Source of the DNA: Botryllus schlosseri
Lineage: Eukaryota > Chordata > Ascidiacea > Stolidobranchia > Styelidae
Reading direction: 5' to 3'
Length of the DNA stretch: 22,635 bases
NCBI GenBank assembly: GCA_000444245.1
Contig: ATSW01016921.1
Coordinates: 1 to 22,635 of the forward strand
Shown: in pieces, positions 1 through 9,628 of the stretch
How positions within the stretch are numbered: the first letter of the stretch is position 1
Layout of the letters: each line of letters opens with the position of its first letter
Program-made: the position numbers and the translations under genes
The notes under the pieces: generated by a model
Database searches by the model: none
Told to the model about the DNA's origin: nothing
What the model saw: only the letters and a program-made list of their open reading frames with translations

Positions 1-584
1 TCTCAGTACTACTCGGTGCGCGCAACTCGAGATTAACATATGTTTTGAGTAAATGATATTTGAATGTCTGACCAACGTAGTTAAGAATTCATTTATTACG
101 ATCGAACACCGGTGTTACATTGAAAGTTATCATGTTGTGAACATCCTTATTAACACATTGGTTTGACATACGAGATTTTGTAATAGTCGATCATATTTTG
201 ATTAATACATTATTAACGGTAATTAGACCCGGTGTTGTGTTAAAGGTTATGACAGTAACAAACTTTTCGGAAACATTGGTATTAACAAATTGATTTGTAA
301 AACTATGCGTGTCTGAAATGTTATTGATTTGAAAGATATTCCGTGTTGGTACAAATCACTCTGCGTATTACGGATATCAGAAAATATTTTACAAATGTAA
401 TTGTTTCCAGTAACCAAGACTAAAGATGAAACAGCAATTTCGGTATTCAAACATTGAACACCCGATCCAAAATGCTTCATTGGTCGAATTCGCGACGGCT
501 AATTGAAACGACTACGTATAGAGTCAGTATATCACAATATCGTTACTATTGGATCGAACGATTGATACGATTTATTGTCGGAGT
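1..584. other. No gene recognised; AT-rich
   Basis: I see no supported gene here. Two loosely similar stretches, about 105-167 and 228-303, share a CCGGTGTT start followed by a GTTATGA-like and then an ATTAACA-like block. They may be an old degenerate direct repeat. The open frames are short and unremarkable. Confidence 0.4.
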
Positions 585-756
585 TACCAATGCATAGATC
601 ACCACATCAAGTACGTCACGATTGTTTACCCACACAAGTATACGCATAAACGAGGTGTTGATAGAATGTGTCGGTGCACAAACATCATGGAAAACAAATT
701 CATGTTACCCGGTGAACAATTGTGACGTACTTGATGTGGTGGTGTATGCATTGGTA
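585..756. mobile_element. Foldback/MITE, 46-bp arms
   Basis: Positions 585-630 and the reverse complement of 711-756 match at 42 of 46 bases and flank an 80-bp loop. Each outer end reads TACCAATGCAT towards the inside. If the terminal TA is the duplicated target, this would be a Tc1/mariner-type MITE with TA duplication. That family assignment is inference from the TA alone. There is no coding capacity. Confidence 0.6.
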
Positions 757-1104
757 TTTCTCATGAACACATAACACGTTCTGTAACATGTATTATTAAA
801 TGTTGGTCATTGGTTCATGAGTGAATATCCGAATCCGGTCCACATACTTTCTCATATTAGTGATCCGGTTTCAGTTGACTGGAGCGACATGTATTGACCG
901 GTAAAGACACAATATAGTAAACAGACCTTAGGAAACTCAGAAGTAACCCGCGATGGGGAACATAAATTCATCTGTTTTCCGAACACCAGTATCCGTGTAC
1001 CAACCAGTTACCAATGTCGCCGAGGAGTGTTTAATTCAGACATTTTGACTCTGGACAATCGAAAGCACGAACCCGGACATCACAGACCTATCGAAGCCTA
1101 TAGT
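757..1104. other. No gene recognised
   Basis: Nothing I can support lies between the foldback and the 41-bp array. No long frame, splice-flanked exon or recognisable element end was found. Confidence 0.35.
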
Positions 1105-1309
1105 CCAAGTAAAAAAGGTTTGTTACCCAGGGAAAAAATAAATTTCCAAGTGAAAAAGGTTTGTTACCCAGGGAAAAAATAGATTTCCAAAGAAAAGGGG
1201 GTTGTTACTCTATGAAACGATGGAACCCCAAAGTGAAAATGGATTGTTACTCTGAGTAAACGATAAATCTCGAAAGGAAAATGGTGTTTTTACTCTGGTA
1301 ACGGCTGAC
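1105..1309. repeat. Tandem array, 41-bp unit, 5 copies
   Basis: Unit starts fall at 1105, 1146, 1187, 1228 and about 1269, an exact 41-bp period. Each unit runs CCAAAG-like, A-rich, TTGTTAC, then CAGGGAAAAAAT or a diverged form. The first two copies are nearly identical and the last three diverge steadily to the right, as expected if the left side was amplified most recently. Confidence 0.8.
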
Positions 1310-1782
1310 CTTCAGATAAATTATTTCCCAGTTATTATTCAGACATTCAAATCTCGTATACTCAAAATATAATATGTACCTTAATATTTACCTTTACAAT
1401 CAAATAAAAAAGACCGATCATACGAATACAACCAGAATGAATTAATTCAAATTTCTGAGTTGCAGTGATATAATCAAGTAGGTGAAAACTAGATTTATAA
1501 CACTTGTCAATGTTGTGAATAATTCTTTGGAGTATGGTGAGATGTTAAAATGTCGCTTTGACAAACGAAAAGTCGGATCGCGAATAGAGTTGCAATGTTT
1601 CATTACTTGTTTCCAATCAATGTGCGTATAATATCGAAATGGGACTGTGGGAAAGTTGATAGGCATGTTTGTCAATCCTATTTCAATTCACACTACGGCA
1701 AAGTCAAAATATTTCGTTTCGGATTATCTCAATTTACCTATTGAACATCTTGCGAATGGATTCCGACACCGTACTAAAACTA

Positions 1783-2190
1783 GATCGCTATGTCTGATGC
1801 ATTATCGTGTCAGCGACGAAGAATTTACAATTATTTAACACCTTTTTGAATGAACGCCAACTTCGCAAAGGATTAGGGTTGGATCAGAAAGAAGTGGGAA
1901 TTTGTCGGTATTCGAATCACCGTCTGTCACGGTTCTGTTATTCTTTACGTAATAAATCTTACCAGCGAAACCCAGTTCTGTGACATACTGATCACCAAAA
2001 TATTACATTGTCAACGATCGGCATGTATGTAACAGGAAATCGTGAGTGATCGCTATGTCTGAGGCGTTATCTTGTCAGCGAGCGCGGGATTTGCAACCGA
2101 TTTCACACCTTTTTGAGGTGTTAGTTAGCGAACGCGGCTATTGTTGCTATTGGAATCGCCGTCTACACCGGCTCTGTGGTTAACTAATTA
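1783..2190. repeat. Diverged direct repeat, 265-bp spacing
   Basis: Copy 1 starts at 1783 and copy 2 at 2048, both with GATCGCTATGTCTGA. They share further blocks in the same order: TTATC.TGTCAGCGA, CACCTTTTTGA, then a CCGTCT...CGG.TCTG block at the far end. Identity is patchy. Copy 1 contains a small open frame (1647-1838) that is not preserved in copy 2, so I do not call a gene. Confidence 0.6.
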
Positions 2191-2435
2191 CCAAAACATA
2201 CCATGCGACTGATTCCTAGATTTAGCAAACTATTTCACACTTTTTTTGCTGAAAGTACGACATGTCGACGCAGCCTATACCTGAAAGTACGATTCACCGC
2301 CGCGTCCATAAGAATAACGATATATTAAAGTCACACTCACCGTAAACGTTCGGATTACCTCAAATTGGTCATATATAATAATTTGCGAAAGTATGATTAA
2401 CTAAGAGTCAATCACGTGATTATTTACTTTACCCG

Positions 2436-2775
2436 AAAGGCCCCCATACCACCGCAGCCTATACCAACAACGTTAGTCAAATCATCAACAGTCTATACCC
2501 GAAGGGTCACCATTGTCACCGCACCTATACCTGAAAGGTAACCATGCCACGACTAGTTTTCACGGCTCCATGCTGCCGCGTCCATACCGGAAAAGGTAAC
2601 CATGCCACCACGAGTTTTCACGACACCGTGCCGCCGCAGCCTATCACCGTAAAGGAAACCATGCCACGGCAGCCATAAGACACAATGGCACCGTGCCACC
2701 CCCGCCATAAGACATAAGGGTCACCATGCCACCCCCGGTTTCTCGGCACTGTGCCACCCCACCCATAAGCCACAA
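2436..2775. repeat. Degenerate GC-rich minisatellite
   Basis: Blocks of the type AAGGTAACCATGCCACC, GTTTTCACG and CACCGTGCC, with CAGCCTATACC or CCATAAGACA spacers, recur many times with irregular spacing. Base composition is visibly richer in G+C than the flanks. No frame crosses it. Confidence 0.65.
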
Positions 2776-3286
2776 TCGTGACCGATCTACTACACTACTG
2801 TCTTCTTATCGCCAAATTCTATAGCGAAACTGTGGCTACTGTTGCTGCTGAAAAAATTTCTTCCATTCTTTCGACGTCAATTCAAAATCTCCCGATATTC
2901 GGATCGTAGTTCCTATCCTACGCTCATTGGTGGTTATTCATTCCGATTTTACAGTCACTCTTGGCAGTGATCGACTGGTGGATTATTGCTTGTCTTGATG
3001 GTGATTATGTAGCTTGTGGAACTACATCGCAGCCTTACGGCGATTTCAATTGTTCTGAGTTCTCCATCTCGGATATTCGTAAGTAAATGACTTTCATTCA
3101 TCTCGCATAACCAACAGCAACGATAGTTAGTGCCCTCAGCTGTTTGTTTCAAATATTTGGTATGATACCCAGGAAATGACAGCGTGAAACAAAAATGGGA
3201 TGGGTGGATTGTAAGATCGTGAAACGAAAACAGAATCATAGTACTTTGAAATGCATCTGAAACTAAATCCTACATGAATTCAAATC
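2776..3286. other. No gene supported
   Basis: The minus strand has a 94-codon frame (2955-3239) with one C-x2-C motif, but no splice signals or family match that I trust. Otherwise I see nothing here. Confidence 0.3.
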
Positions 3287-3289
3287 ACG

Positions 3290-3440
3290 GCTCTGGAGTC
3301 GAAGTCGGTGGAGTCGGAGATAGAGTTTGGCTGATTTTCGCTAGATGGAGTCGCGGAGTCGAAGTTGGAGTCGTGGAAAAAATAGGGACGGGAGTCAGAT
3401 TCGGAGTTAATGAAAATGACCCCGAGCTCCAACTTATTTA
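3290..3440. repeat. GGAGTC-rich degenerate hexamer block
   Basis: The hexamer GGAGTC and its variants (GAAGTCG, GGAGTCG, GGAGATAG) recur across about 120 bases. The block opens with GGCTCTGGAGTCG and closes with CCGAGCTCCAAC, which is partly complementary to the opening. It could be a small inverted-end element of the GGAGTC-rich kind. A similar block lies at 20497-20702. Confidence 0.5.
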
Positions 3441-3523
3441 ATATGTAAAAAAATCATTTTCATAGATATCTTTTCAATTACTTACAATCAATCACTGTAA
3501 TTACTAAAGATACAGATCACGGG

Positions 3524-3590
3524 TGGCCAGATCGTGCCTCGCAGGCCAAATGTGGCCCTCGAGAAGGTTTTGTATGACCTGTATAACGCA
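3524..3590 (+). mobile_element. Orphan hAT-like left end
   Basis: The sequence CGGGTGGCCAGATCGTG followed by GCAGGCCAAATGTGGCCC resembles the terminal and subterminal region of hAT elements, which typically begin CAGGGGT.GCCAA and carry GGCC-rich subterminal motifs. No matching right end with an 8-bp duplication was found nearby. This is a fragment or one side of an element whose partner I cannot see. Confidence 0.45.
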
Positions 3591-3832
3591 GAGCGAATGT
3601 TTGTAGTTGTATAATTGACTCCAGAAGGTTACGTTAACAATTCGCTCCGTGTTTCTTCTTTTGACGGACCGGCGTAACCGCGCCGTACGGCCTTGTTGGC
3701 TGACGTACCACGACCTGTCTATTGCACACGTATTTGATGGATCACACTGACGAATATATTTTGTTCTGTCTCCACGACTTGTAACTTTATTGAATCACGT
3801 ACGGCAATGGAATGGCTTCCGAATCAGCGAAT

Positions 3833-3852
3833 AATGAATGAATGAATGAATG
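3833..3852. repeat. (AATG)5 microsatellite
   Basis: Five perfect tetramer units lie exactly against the left end of the outer hAT element. Slippage here may have erased the left copy of that element's target duplication. Confidence 0.75.
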
Positions 3853-3883
3853 TGCTCTTCAACCGGGGTTGTCGTACACCCTA

Positions 3884-4125
3884 GGGCAGGGGTTGGCAAA
3901 CTTTTGAGCTCGCGGGCCGCATTCAACATCTGAATCCATTGGCGGGCCGCACTATATAAAATCGGATTATAAACCAAAGCGCAATATTGGTATTTGATTA
4001 TATAGGGCAGGAATTGGCAAACTTTTGAGCTCGCGGTCCGCATTCAACATCTGAATCCATTGGCGGGTCGCACTACATAAAATCGGATTATAAACCAAAG
4101 CGCAATATTGGTATTTGAATATATA
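3884..4125. repeat. 121-bp tandem duplication of hAT terminus
   Basis: Positions 3884-4004 and 4005-4125 are two copies of one 121-bp unit with roughly six differences. The unit begins GGGCAGG followed by TTGGCAAAC and includes GCGGGCCGCA and the GCGCAATATTGG block. The inner hAT therefore carries its terminal and subterminal region twice in a row. Only the outer copy pairs with the right terminus and the target duplication. Confidence 0.9.
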
Positions 4126-4133
4126 GTGAGGAC

Positions 4134-4476
4134 GGTGTCCGGTCTATACCGAGAAGGACAATACAGAGAATGGACATTACCGAGAATGCAATATATGCAA
4201 TACAGGCATGTTATGCATATGAACAGGTCGTGTGTGTGCATCACGGCGTGACCTCATTCTGTATCGATCCTCAGATATAAATTTCTCGACAACGTCCGTC
4301 CCAGTAAGCTAGATTCTTGGCATTGGCCATTCTCGGTAATGTTCATTCTCGGTAATGTCCGTTCTCGTTATTGTCCATTCTCGGTAATGTCTGTTCTCGA
4401 TAATGTCCGTTCTCAGTAATAGCATTTTTGGTAATGTCCATCTCGGTAAAAGTATTCTTGGTAATAGTGTGGAATC
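4134..4476. mobile_element. Foldback with 18-bp repeat arms
   Basis: The right part (about 4325-4465) is a tandem array of roughly eight to nine degenerate 18-bp units with consensus CATTCTCGGTAATGTC. The left part (about 4150-4190) carries two to three units in the opposite orientation (GGACATTACCGAGAAT). The whole is flanked by AGTGAGGAC at 4125-4133 and 4477-4485, a candidate 9-bp TSD. This is an unequal-armed foldback without coding sequence. The terminal bases beyond the repeats match only weakly. Confidence 0.6.
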
Positions 4477-4735
4477 AGTGAGGACACGGAGATACTCATT
4501 TTAGCAAACCAAGCATTGCTCTGATGATATCGTACATGCTTCAGGAACAGTGGCGAGATTTAGCAGGCTGGTTGACCTCACTAACCAATTTCTCAAAACT
4601 ATAGAGATAAAAGTCGGTGGCCCCGATTCCTGGACCAGGATTGAAATTTAAATCTGTCAGCAGCGATCTGTTCATAGATTCGCTAATTCCAATTTGTTTC
4701 AGTTCCAGGAAACACAATGCTGACGGCATCATAAC

Positions 4736-5060
4736 TAGGCTTACCATATTTTGAAAATGCACAAAGAGGACACTTTTTCAGAAATTTGCAAGATGCAAAA
4801 CCGGAGTAGAATTCTCAAAAATCGGTGAATTTTTCCCACTTTGTGATCGGTTGACTAAAAAAATGGTCATCTTTTCGTTCAGAGCTAAATTCACCGTTTT
4901 CACTCCGAAATACCGCTGGACCGTCACTTCTGTGTTATTTTGCGGCATATCAGACCTAAATTTTCGAAAAAACAGGACAAAACGGCCTCCTCCGAGGACA
5001 CTTTCAGAAAAGTCAAAAAAGAGGACAAATCCTCTTAAAAGAGGACGTATGCTAAGCCTA
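4736..5060. mobile_element. hAT MITE, TSD ATCATAAC
   Basis: The left end is TAGGCTTACCATA and the reverse complement of the right end is TAGGCTTAGCATA, with one mismatch in 13. A perfect 8-bp TSD, ATCATAAC, is at 4728-4735 and 5061-5068. AGAGGAC motifs recur inside both ends. At 325 bp with no gene it is a MITE, inserted in the inner hAT. Confidence 0.92.
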
Positions 5061-5381
5061 ATCATAACAAAGTTAGCTTCAAACGCGCTTCTACTGTGTG
5101 TGGATAAAATATAAATACCCTAATTCTAAGCATACAGAGAAGGACTCTATCTAAGAAACGCGCGAATTGTTTTTTATAAGAACAACACTGAAATAATTAA
5201 AACCGGAGAAACTGGAATGGCCAATCTGAAATCACACTCGTGATCCGAATTATGTCAATCTCGTTTAGGATTTCTGTGATTTTTAGCAGTTGAAACCCTT
5301 CAAACTGCACAGGCTTTAACATCGGGCTGTCGCGCCAGACATTAAACAGAACAAATTATATTGGACGTATTTACCTCAGAA

Positions 5382-5675
5382 CAGTGGTTCTCTAACTTTG
5401 CCAGTCACGCCACATTATGATAGTGAAAGATTTCGCCTCTTCCCTTATCGCCATATCACAAAACGCAACCAGGATGCTAGCAAACCTAACGGGTAGTTTG
5501 ATTACACGGAAGGCTACGACTGTGGATGAGAGATTTATAAATATAAAATTCAGACTGAATACAGAGCAATAATTGCGAATTTGTTGTAAGTTTTTTTAAT
5601 CGATCTCAGCTTCGCACCCCTCTTCAGATGCCTTCACGCCCTCAAGGGGGGCGTGCCCAAGTTTGAGAACCACTT
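5382..5675. mobile_element. hAT MITE, decayed TSD
   Basis: The left terminus is CAGTGGTTCTCTAACTTTG and the reverse complement of the right terminus is AAGTGGTTCTCAAACTTGG. The flanking octamers CCTCAGAA and CCTTGAAA agree at 5 of 8 positions, and the three differences are all transitions, consistent with an old duplication. The element is 294 bp, non-coding, and nested in the inner hAT. Confidence 0.8.
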
Positions 5676-6116
5676 CCTTGAAATTATCATGGTGAAATAT
5701 ACTAAAAACTTTAATCAAGTCCCTGCAATATTTCGATTTTTTGTACGCAATTTATCAATATTTTTAAGAAGTTTCTTCAGACTCTCGCAGGCCGCACAGA
5801 GCGGTGTTGCGGACCGCATGCGGCCCGCGGGCTGTAGTTTGCCCAACCCTGCCCTAGGGTGTACTAGAATTTGCAAACGGTGTACCACTTGGATGGGGTG
5901 TACAGCGGTGTACCAGATCCGGATTACAATTAGCCGATGCCTAGCTATCACAAAGTTAGCAAAGTGGTACGTTGTCTCAAGTGTAATACTGTACACCGCT
6001 TGATTGTGATGTCACAGGCAAATATTTCTCCTATTCATTTAGCCGTCGGCAACAGACCAATGGTTCCGTTTGGTGTTGAAAAGTATGCAGTTAACAAACA
6101 TGTGTTCAGCTAGTTA

Positions 6117-6818
6117 CAGTGTTCCCTACCAGGGCGGGATTTCCCCCTTGGGGGGCATTTGGAATTTTTTAGGGGGGAATCTGGCCTAAATTTCTTAGGG
6201 GGAGCCCGGCTTACGCATTGTATCGGAAGATACACTGGGTTCACAACGGATTTAGATTTTTGTGGTATCGAAATTAATTCTTAAGAATTGTATGTTTCTT
6301 TGGCGAATTTCATGCTAGGCCTATGTTTAAATGCCTTTAGTAGATATTACACCCCGCTGATAAAATGAGGCTCATGCGACGATTTCGTTGCACCCGCGAC
6401 CGCCTCTCGACCAAATTAATACTAAGCAGGAAAACGTCAAGCCGAATTCAGCTAGAAGTCCGATAGTGAAATTGTCTAACGTTTTAAGCCAACATATGAG
6501 CTAACGTGAGAAACATACCGAATTCGGCAATTCAACTCAAGTCCATAGCAAGCCGACTTGTTGATTTGGGCCTATTTTTCCTCAGCGGCTACATGACCGG
6601 TAAAATTCAACTGTGCTTTACCAAAGTTTAGTGCGGTCCGCATTCGATATAGTTCGGACATATCTGAATATGTTTGGTCATTAATTGCTCAGTCAACAAA
6701 CGGTTGCGCGTTAAAAGGCATATTTATTTAGTCACAGGCAACTTTTTTATAGGGGGGGAAATTTTAGCTCAAATATCGGCCAAGGGGGGAACGAGACGAA
6801 AAAGGTTGGGAACCACTG
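6117..6818. mobile_element. 702-bp hAT element, TSD AGCTAGT(T/C)
   Basis: The left terminus is CAGTGTTCCCTACC and the reverse complement of the right terminus is CAGTGGTTCCCAACC. Subterminal regions at both ends are rich in runs of C or G, with CCCCCTTGG shared. The TSD is AGCTAGTT (6108-6115, with one extra A before the element) and AGCTAGTC (6819-6826), so 7 of 8. There is no coding sequence. It is inserted in the outer hAT element. Confidence 0.88.
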
Positions 6819-7054
6819 AGCTAGTCATTTGTCTTTAGGTGATTTTTGAGAAAACCGCCGCGATAGCTCGGACTTCTTGAATCGGTACTTATTCCTACCC
6901 GGCGGTAATAAATGCCGAAATCCATATAAATGAAGTGACGTATAGCCAGCCAGGGTCGATACAGCTTCCATGTTGAAATCGAAACCCCTTTGTTTTAAAA
7001 TGCCGATTTTACGTCCAATATTTCGCCATACATTTGCTATTTAGTATTTTGTTA

Positions 7055-7408
7055 TTAATGATGCAAATTAGCGATATTAGACTGTGTATAGCGACATACA
7101 ATCACGTGTGTGGTGTTGGGCAGGCCTGATACGATGTAGGCTGGTGCGCCTGCTATCAACGCTGACTGAATTACCGCTTCTGCAGCAGTAGCTTTACCTA
7201 CTGTCTCCCCAATACTGTTACATTTAGGTTGATTATCGTTCGTAATGTCACGCTGACACAAAATAAATCCCAATTTGCGTGGCGGGCGGCCTAACTGGCT
7301 GCGAATAGACTCTATGTGACCAAATACTACCTTATTCAAATCCAAGTTTTTGACTGCAATAACTTCGTTTTTACTGGTTGGAATTGAACCAAATTTGAAG
7401 AACATCAT
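7055..7408 (-). CDS. Unrecognised 117-codon ORF inside a hAT
   Basis: A minus-strand frame from ATG at 7406-7408 to a TAA stop. I do not recognise it. Its composition is more protein-like than that of most frames here. It starts with a Phe/Ser/Asn segment, has a basic stretch RPPRKLGF near residue 42, and an alanine-rich hydrophobic stretch (AAEAVIQSALIAGAPAYIVS) at about residues 75-94, followed by GLPNTTHVIVCRY. There is no known hAT transposase motif (no DDE context and no dimerisation-domain signature that I can see). It lies in the right half of the outer hAT, so it could be a captured host fragment, a retained element gene or chance. The first codons fall in a 26-bp sequence repeated at 7518-7543. 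Confidence 0.3.
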   Translation of the reverse strand: MMFFKFGSIPTSKNEVIAVKNLDLNKVVFGHIESIRSQLGRPPRKLGFILCQRDITNDNQPKCNSIGETVGKATAAEAVIQSALIAGAPAYIVSGLPNTTHVIVCRYTQSNIANLHH

Positions 7409-7543
7409 TTATATGGACAACCTAATACTTTCATGGGGTAAATAGAAAAATTCCACATTTTTCGTCATTTATTTTTATATTATAAATAGAAACTTTCTAC
7501 TTCCGTAGCCATGCGGCTACTGGTTGGAATTGAGCCAAATTTG
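7372..7543. repeat. 26-bp direct repeat, 146 bp apart
   Basis: TACTGGTTGGAATTGAACCA and the following AAATTTG occur at 7372-7397 and again at 7518-7543 with a single A/G difference. The repeat spans the start of the 117-codon ORF on the minus strand. Confidence 0.75.
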
Positions 7544-7700
7544 GTGTGTAGGCTTAAGTTAGGTAACCGAACAATTTTATCAAGTAGCTAGCACGATTTC
7601 AGGAATAAACTCATTTTTGAAGACCCCTAATGAACAGGGGTGTACAAGTTTTGAGCAAACGTTAAAAGGGTGTACCACGTCGAAAAGGTGAAGAGCACTG

Positions 7701-7884
7701 GTCTATACGTTGTATTACACGCATATATATATATTACAGCCAAGAGAGATTTCATGCACAAAAATCGTACGATTTATTTTTTATCTGTATTCACACGATA
7801 TATAGGCGACTTACACATCTTATCGGGTTTCTGCATCAGGGAATTAGGTAAGGTTCTCAAGCTTCCTACTGTTCGAATCTTAAA
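7701..7884. other. No gene recognised
   Basis: This holds a short (AT)n run near 7724-7732 and nothing else I can support, lying between the outer hAT and a decayed hAT fragment. Confidence 0.35.
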
Positions 7885-8280
7885 ATGGCGTGAACAATAT
7901 AGTGCGTTAAAGCCTGCAGTGCTAGGTAATTCACGAAATTACTTAAAGCATCGTGTAAAATTGCAAGACCAATCAAAATTCGATTAGCCTGGCCGTGAAA
8001 CGTTACGATGACTTGAACATCAGTCTCGACGAACTGACGTAATCAGAGCCCAGCCGCATTCAGCGCAGATCTTCGTATTTGACCATGAACTAGAATATTC
8101 CGTAGCAGATTTTTTTGACTTGAATTTTGTCTTAGCACTTCGCATTATCCATTGGCACATTTTTTGCATTTAATATAGGAAAACCCTCCTATAAATTACT
8201 AATACTGGCAGTTTATAAATTTGTGTAGAGCTTAGTTCGTAATTACGAGATAACGTTTCGTCCAACATGGGCTAGTAGCC
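7885..8280. mobile_element. Decayed copy of the 5.1-kb hAT's left part
   Basis: Blocks here match the left end of the 8624-13740 element in the same order: AGGTAATT near 7922 versus 8658, a TTGCAAG.CCAA block followed by TTGATTAG.CTGG.CG near 7960 versus 8717, and TTCGT.ATTACGAGA near 8237 versus 8995. Several differences are conservative if the minus strand is translated (MLNDTLSRN versus MLDETLSRN). Neither end has a clear terminus. Confidence 0.5.
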
Positions 8281-8500
8281 TAGTATATTTATTGATTCAA
8301 TTCATTCATTACCTTTGAAAGAATTTCGTGTTTCGCACAATTAAAGGCATGACTGAACGCTGCACAGTTGCAAACTGAGTATTCATGAAATAATTGCTAT
8401 CAATTTGGAACTTAGTAATATAAGTATTGTTTTTCACGTTACTGAATTTCGTTCGCTCTTTCCAGGCCACTAAAAATAGAATACCTACATTCAAGTAGTC
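8281..8500. other. No gene recognised
   Basis: AT-rich sequence beyond the 3' end of LINE B. I see no element end or credible exon. Confidence 0.3.
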
Positions 8501-8623
8501 CACGCAATGGCTGAAAAATCTCTTGTGACCCTTCGGCCGAGCAGTCTGGTTGGTTGGTATGGGTTTTTCTATTGATGCCCGGCTACTGTCGCCTTGTGTA
8601 CCAGGCCGAAAGTTTGATTAGAA
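8500..8623 (-). mobile_element. LINE B, 3' end (distal to the insertion)
   Basis: On the minus strand the frame entering at 8623 reads SNQTFGLVHKATVAGHQ and stops at 8569-8571. It continues the LINE B frame that is cut at 13741. The last residues parallel the end of LINE A ORF2 (VAHKAINGEKHHSCL). A short untranslated region follows, with an (AACC)-like stretch near 8553-8562. The 3' boundary is not certain and is set at 8500 as an outer limit. Confidence 0.75.
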
Positions 8624-9039
8624 CAGGGCTGGCCGCCCGACAGTTTTGAGTTGCCCGCGAGGTAATTTCCAAAATTATTAATATTATCAAAAATGAATTG
8701 CAGAGATTGTGAACTTGCAAGGCCAACCAAGAATTTGATTAGTCTGGTCGCAAGTCTTGAGATTTGATGAATAAAATATGAGTTCCGACGCATAGGCAGA
8801 TCCACAAGCCATTCACATTTCGGTAGATCTTCATACACTACAATAAAGCAGAATACTTTGCGATGTATTTATCATATGTAAAAATTTATTACACACTTCG
8901 CGCAACATATTGTCACTCGATTTCTTGCTTTTAATATTGTTACCCTTTTGTGAAAATGAAAGAACGCCTAATGTATCAGGTGGAGTGAACCTATATTCGT
9001 GATTACGAGACAAAGTGTCATTCAACATACGCGACCTTG

Positions 9040-9628
9040 CGTTGCGCTTGCAGAAAGAACGTCGACTGTATGAAACCTAAGCCCAAAATGATTGACGCTT
9101 GTTGGTCAAAGCTTCCGATATCGATATGTCCAGGCGATGAATAGTCCATTTCTTGTCAACTGAGACCAGCGATATAGAGTAGGCGCGCAATATAGTCAAG
9201 TGACAATATTATTGACGTATGAACTTCGAAAAATTTTCGCGCTTCTCGAGGCTACACTGTTAATAAAAAAGGTGTACCTCCACACCTCTAAAGGTGGTAC
9301 AAGCAAAAACACCCCATACACCCCTGGAGGTGGTTTATGCCATGATTCACCTACCTCCTAAGGTGACCAAGCTACCTTCCCACCCCATAGCATCGTCGCC
9401 TACATGGTTGTATTAATAGTTATCTCACCTTTGCTGAACCCTACAGATTCCATAAAACCGGCTCAATTTTCAATCATATATTGTTACAGCGACAATTGAA
9501 TTGCGGCAATAAATAAATCAACGAAATAAATCGAACTTGAAATAGCTCAACAGCAGAGGTGGTTAGTAATGAAGTGATCCAATCAGATTTTGCTTGCTAG
9601 TTCAATTGTCAGGATTTTAGACTGTGAC
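9040..9628. other. No gene recognised
   Basis: Internal to the 5.1-kb segment. Around 9260-9360 there are several short complementary stretches of the CACCTCTAAAGGTG type, which may be a small hairpin-forming remnant. I see no exon. Confidence 0.3.

Larger units (their letters stand above)
3887..5851. mobile_element. Inner hAT element, TSD CCCTAGGG
   Basis: The left terminus is CAGGGGTTGGCAAACT and the reverse complement of the right terminus is CAGGGTTGGGCAAACT, a typical hAT-type inverted repeat. A perfect 8-bp TSD, CCCTAGGG, sits at 3879-3886 and 5852-5859. GGCC-rich subterminal motifs lie at both ends. Its length of 1,965 bp includes a 121-bp terminal duplication, a foldback (4134-4476) and two MITEs (4736-5060, 5382-5675). 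No transposase is recognisable. A minus-strand frame at 4541-4762 runs into one of the MITEs and is not a credible gene. Confidence 0.9.
3850..7700. mobile_element. Outer hAT element, invaded
   Basis: The left end reads GTGCTCTTCAACC followed by a GTACACCC block. The reverse complement of the right end reads CAGTGCTCTTCACC, then a GGTACACCC block. GTGTACC motifs recur inside both ends (5852-5925 and 7645-7680). Removing the two elements inserted in it leaves roughly 1.2 kb, so it is non-autonomous unless the 117-codon frame at 7055-7408 matters. I found no matching 8-bp duplication: the left flank is (AATG)n and the right flank is GTCTATAC. The end call rests on the paired termini alone. Confidence 0.6.

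Noticed and set aside
1105-1309. CRISPR-like array
   Set aside because: Units are contiguous, without unique spacers, and the context is an animal genome.
2955-3239. Minus-strand 94-codon frame with a C-x2-C motif
   Set aside because: It loosely recalled a transposase-type zinc motif, but the remaining ligands are missing and no flanking element ends support it.
7670-7987. Plus-strand 105-codon frame
   Set aside because: It crosses the outer hAT end and a decayed hAT copy, with no domain or start context.
8569-8838. Minus-strand 89-codon frame
   Set aside because: It is an accidental fusion of the hAT left end with the last codons of LINE B across the insertion site.
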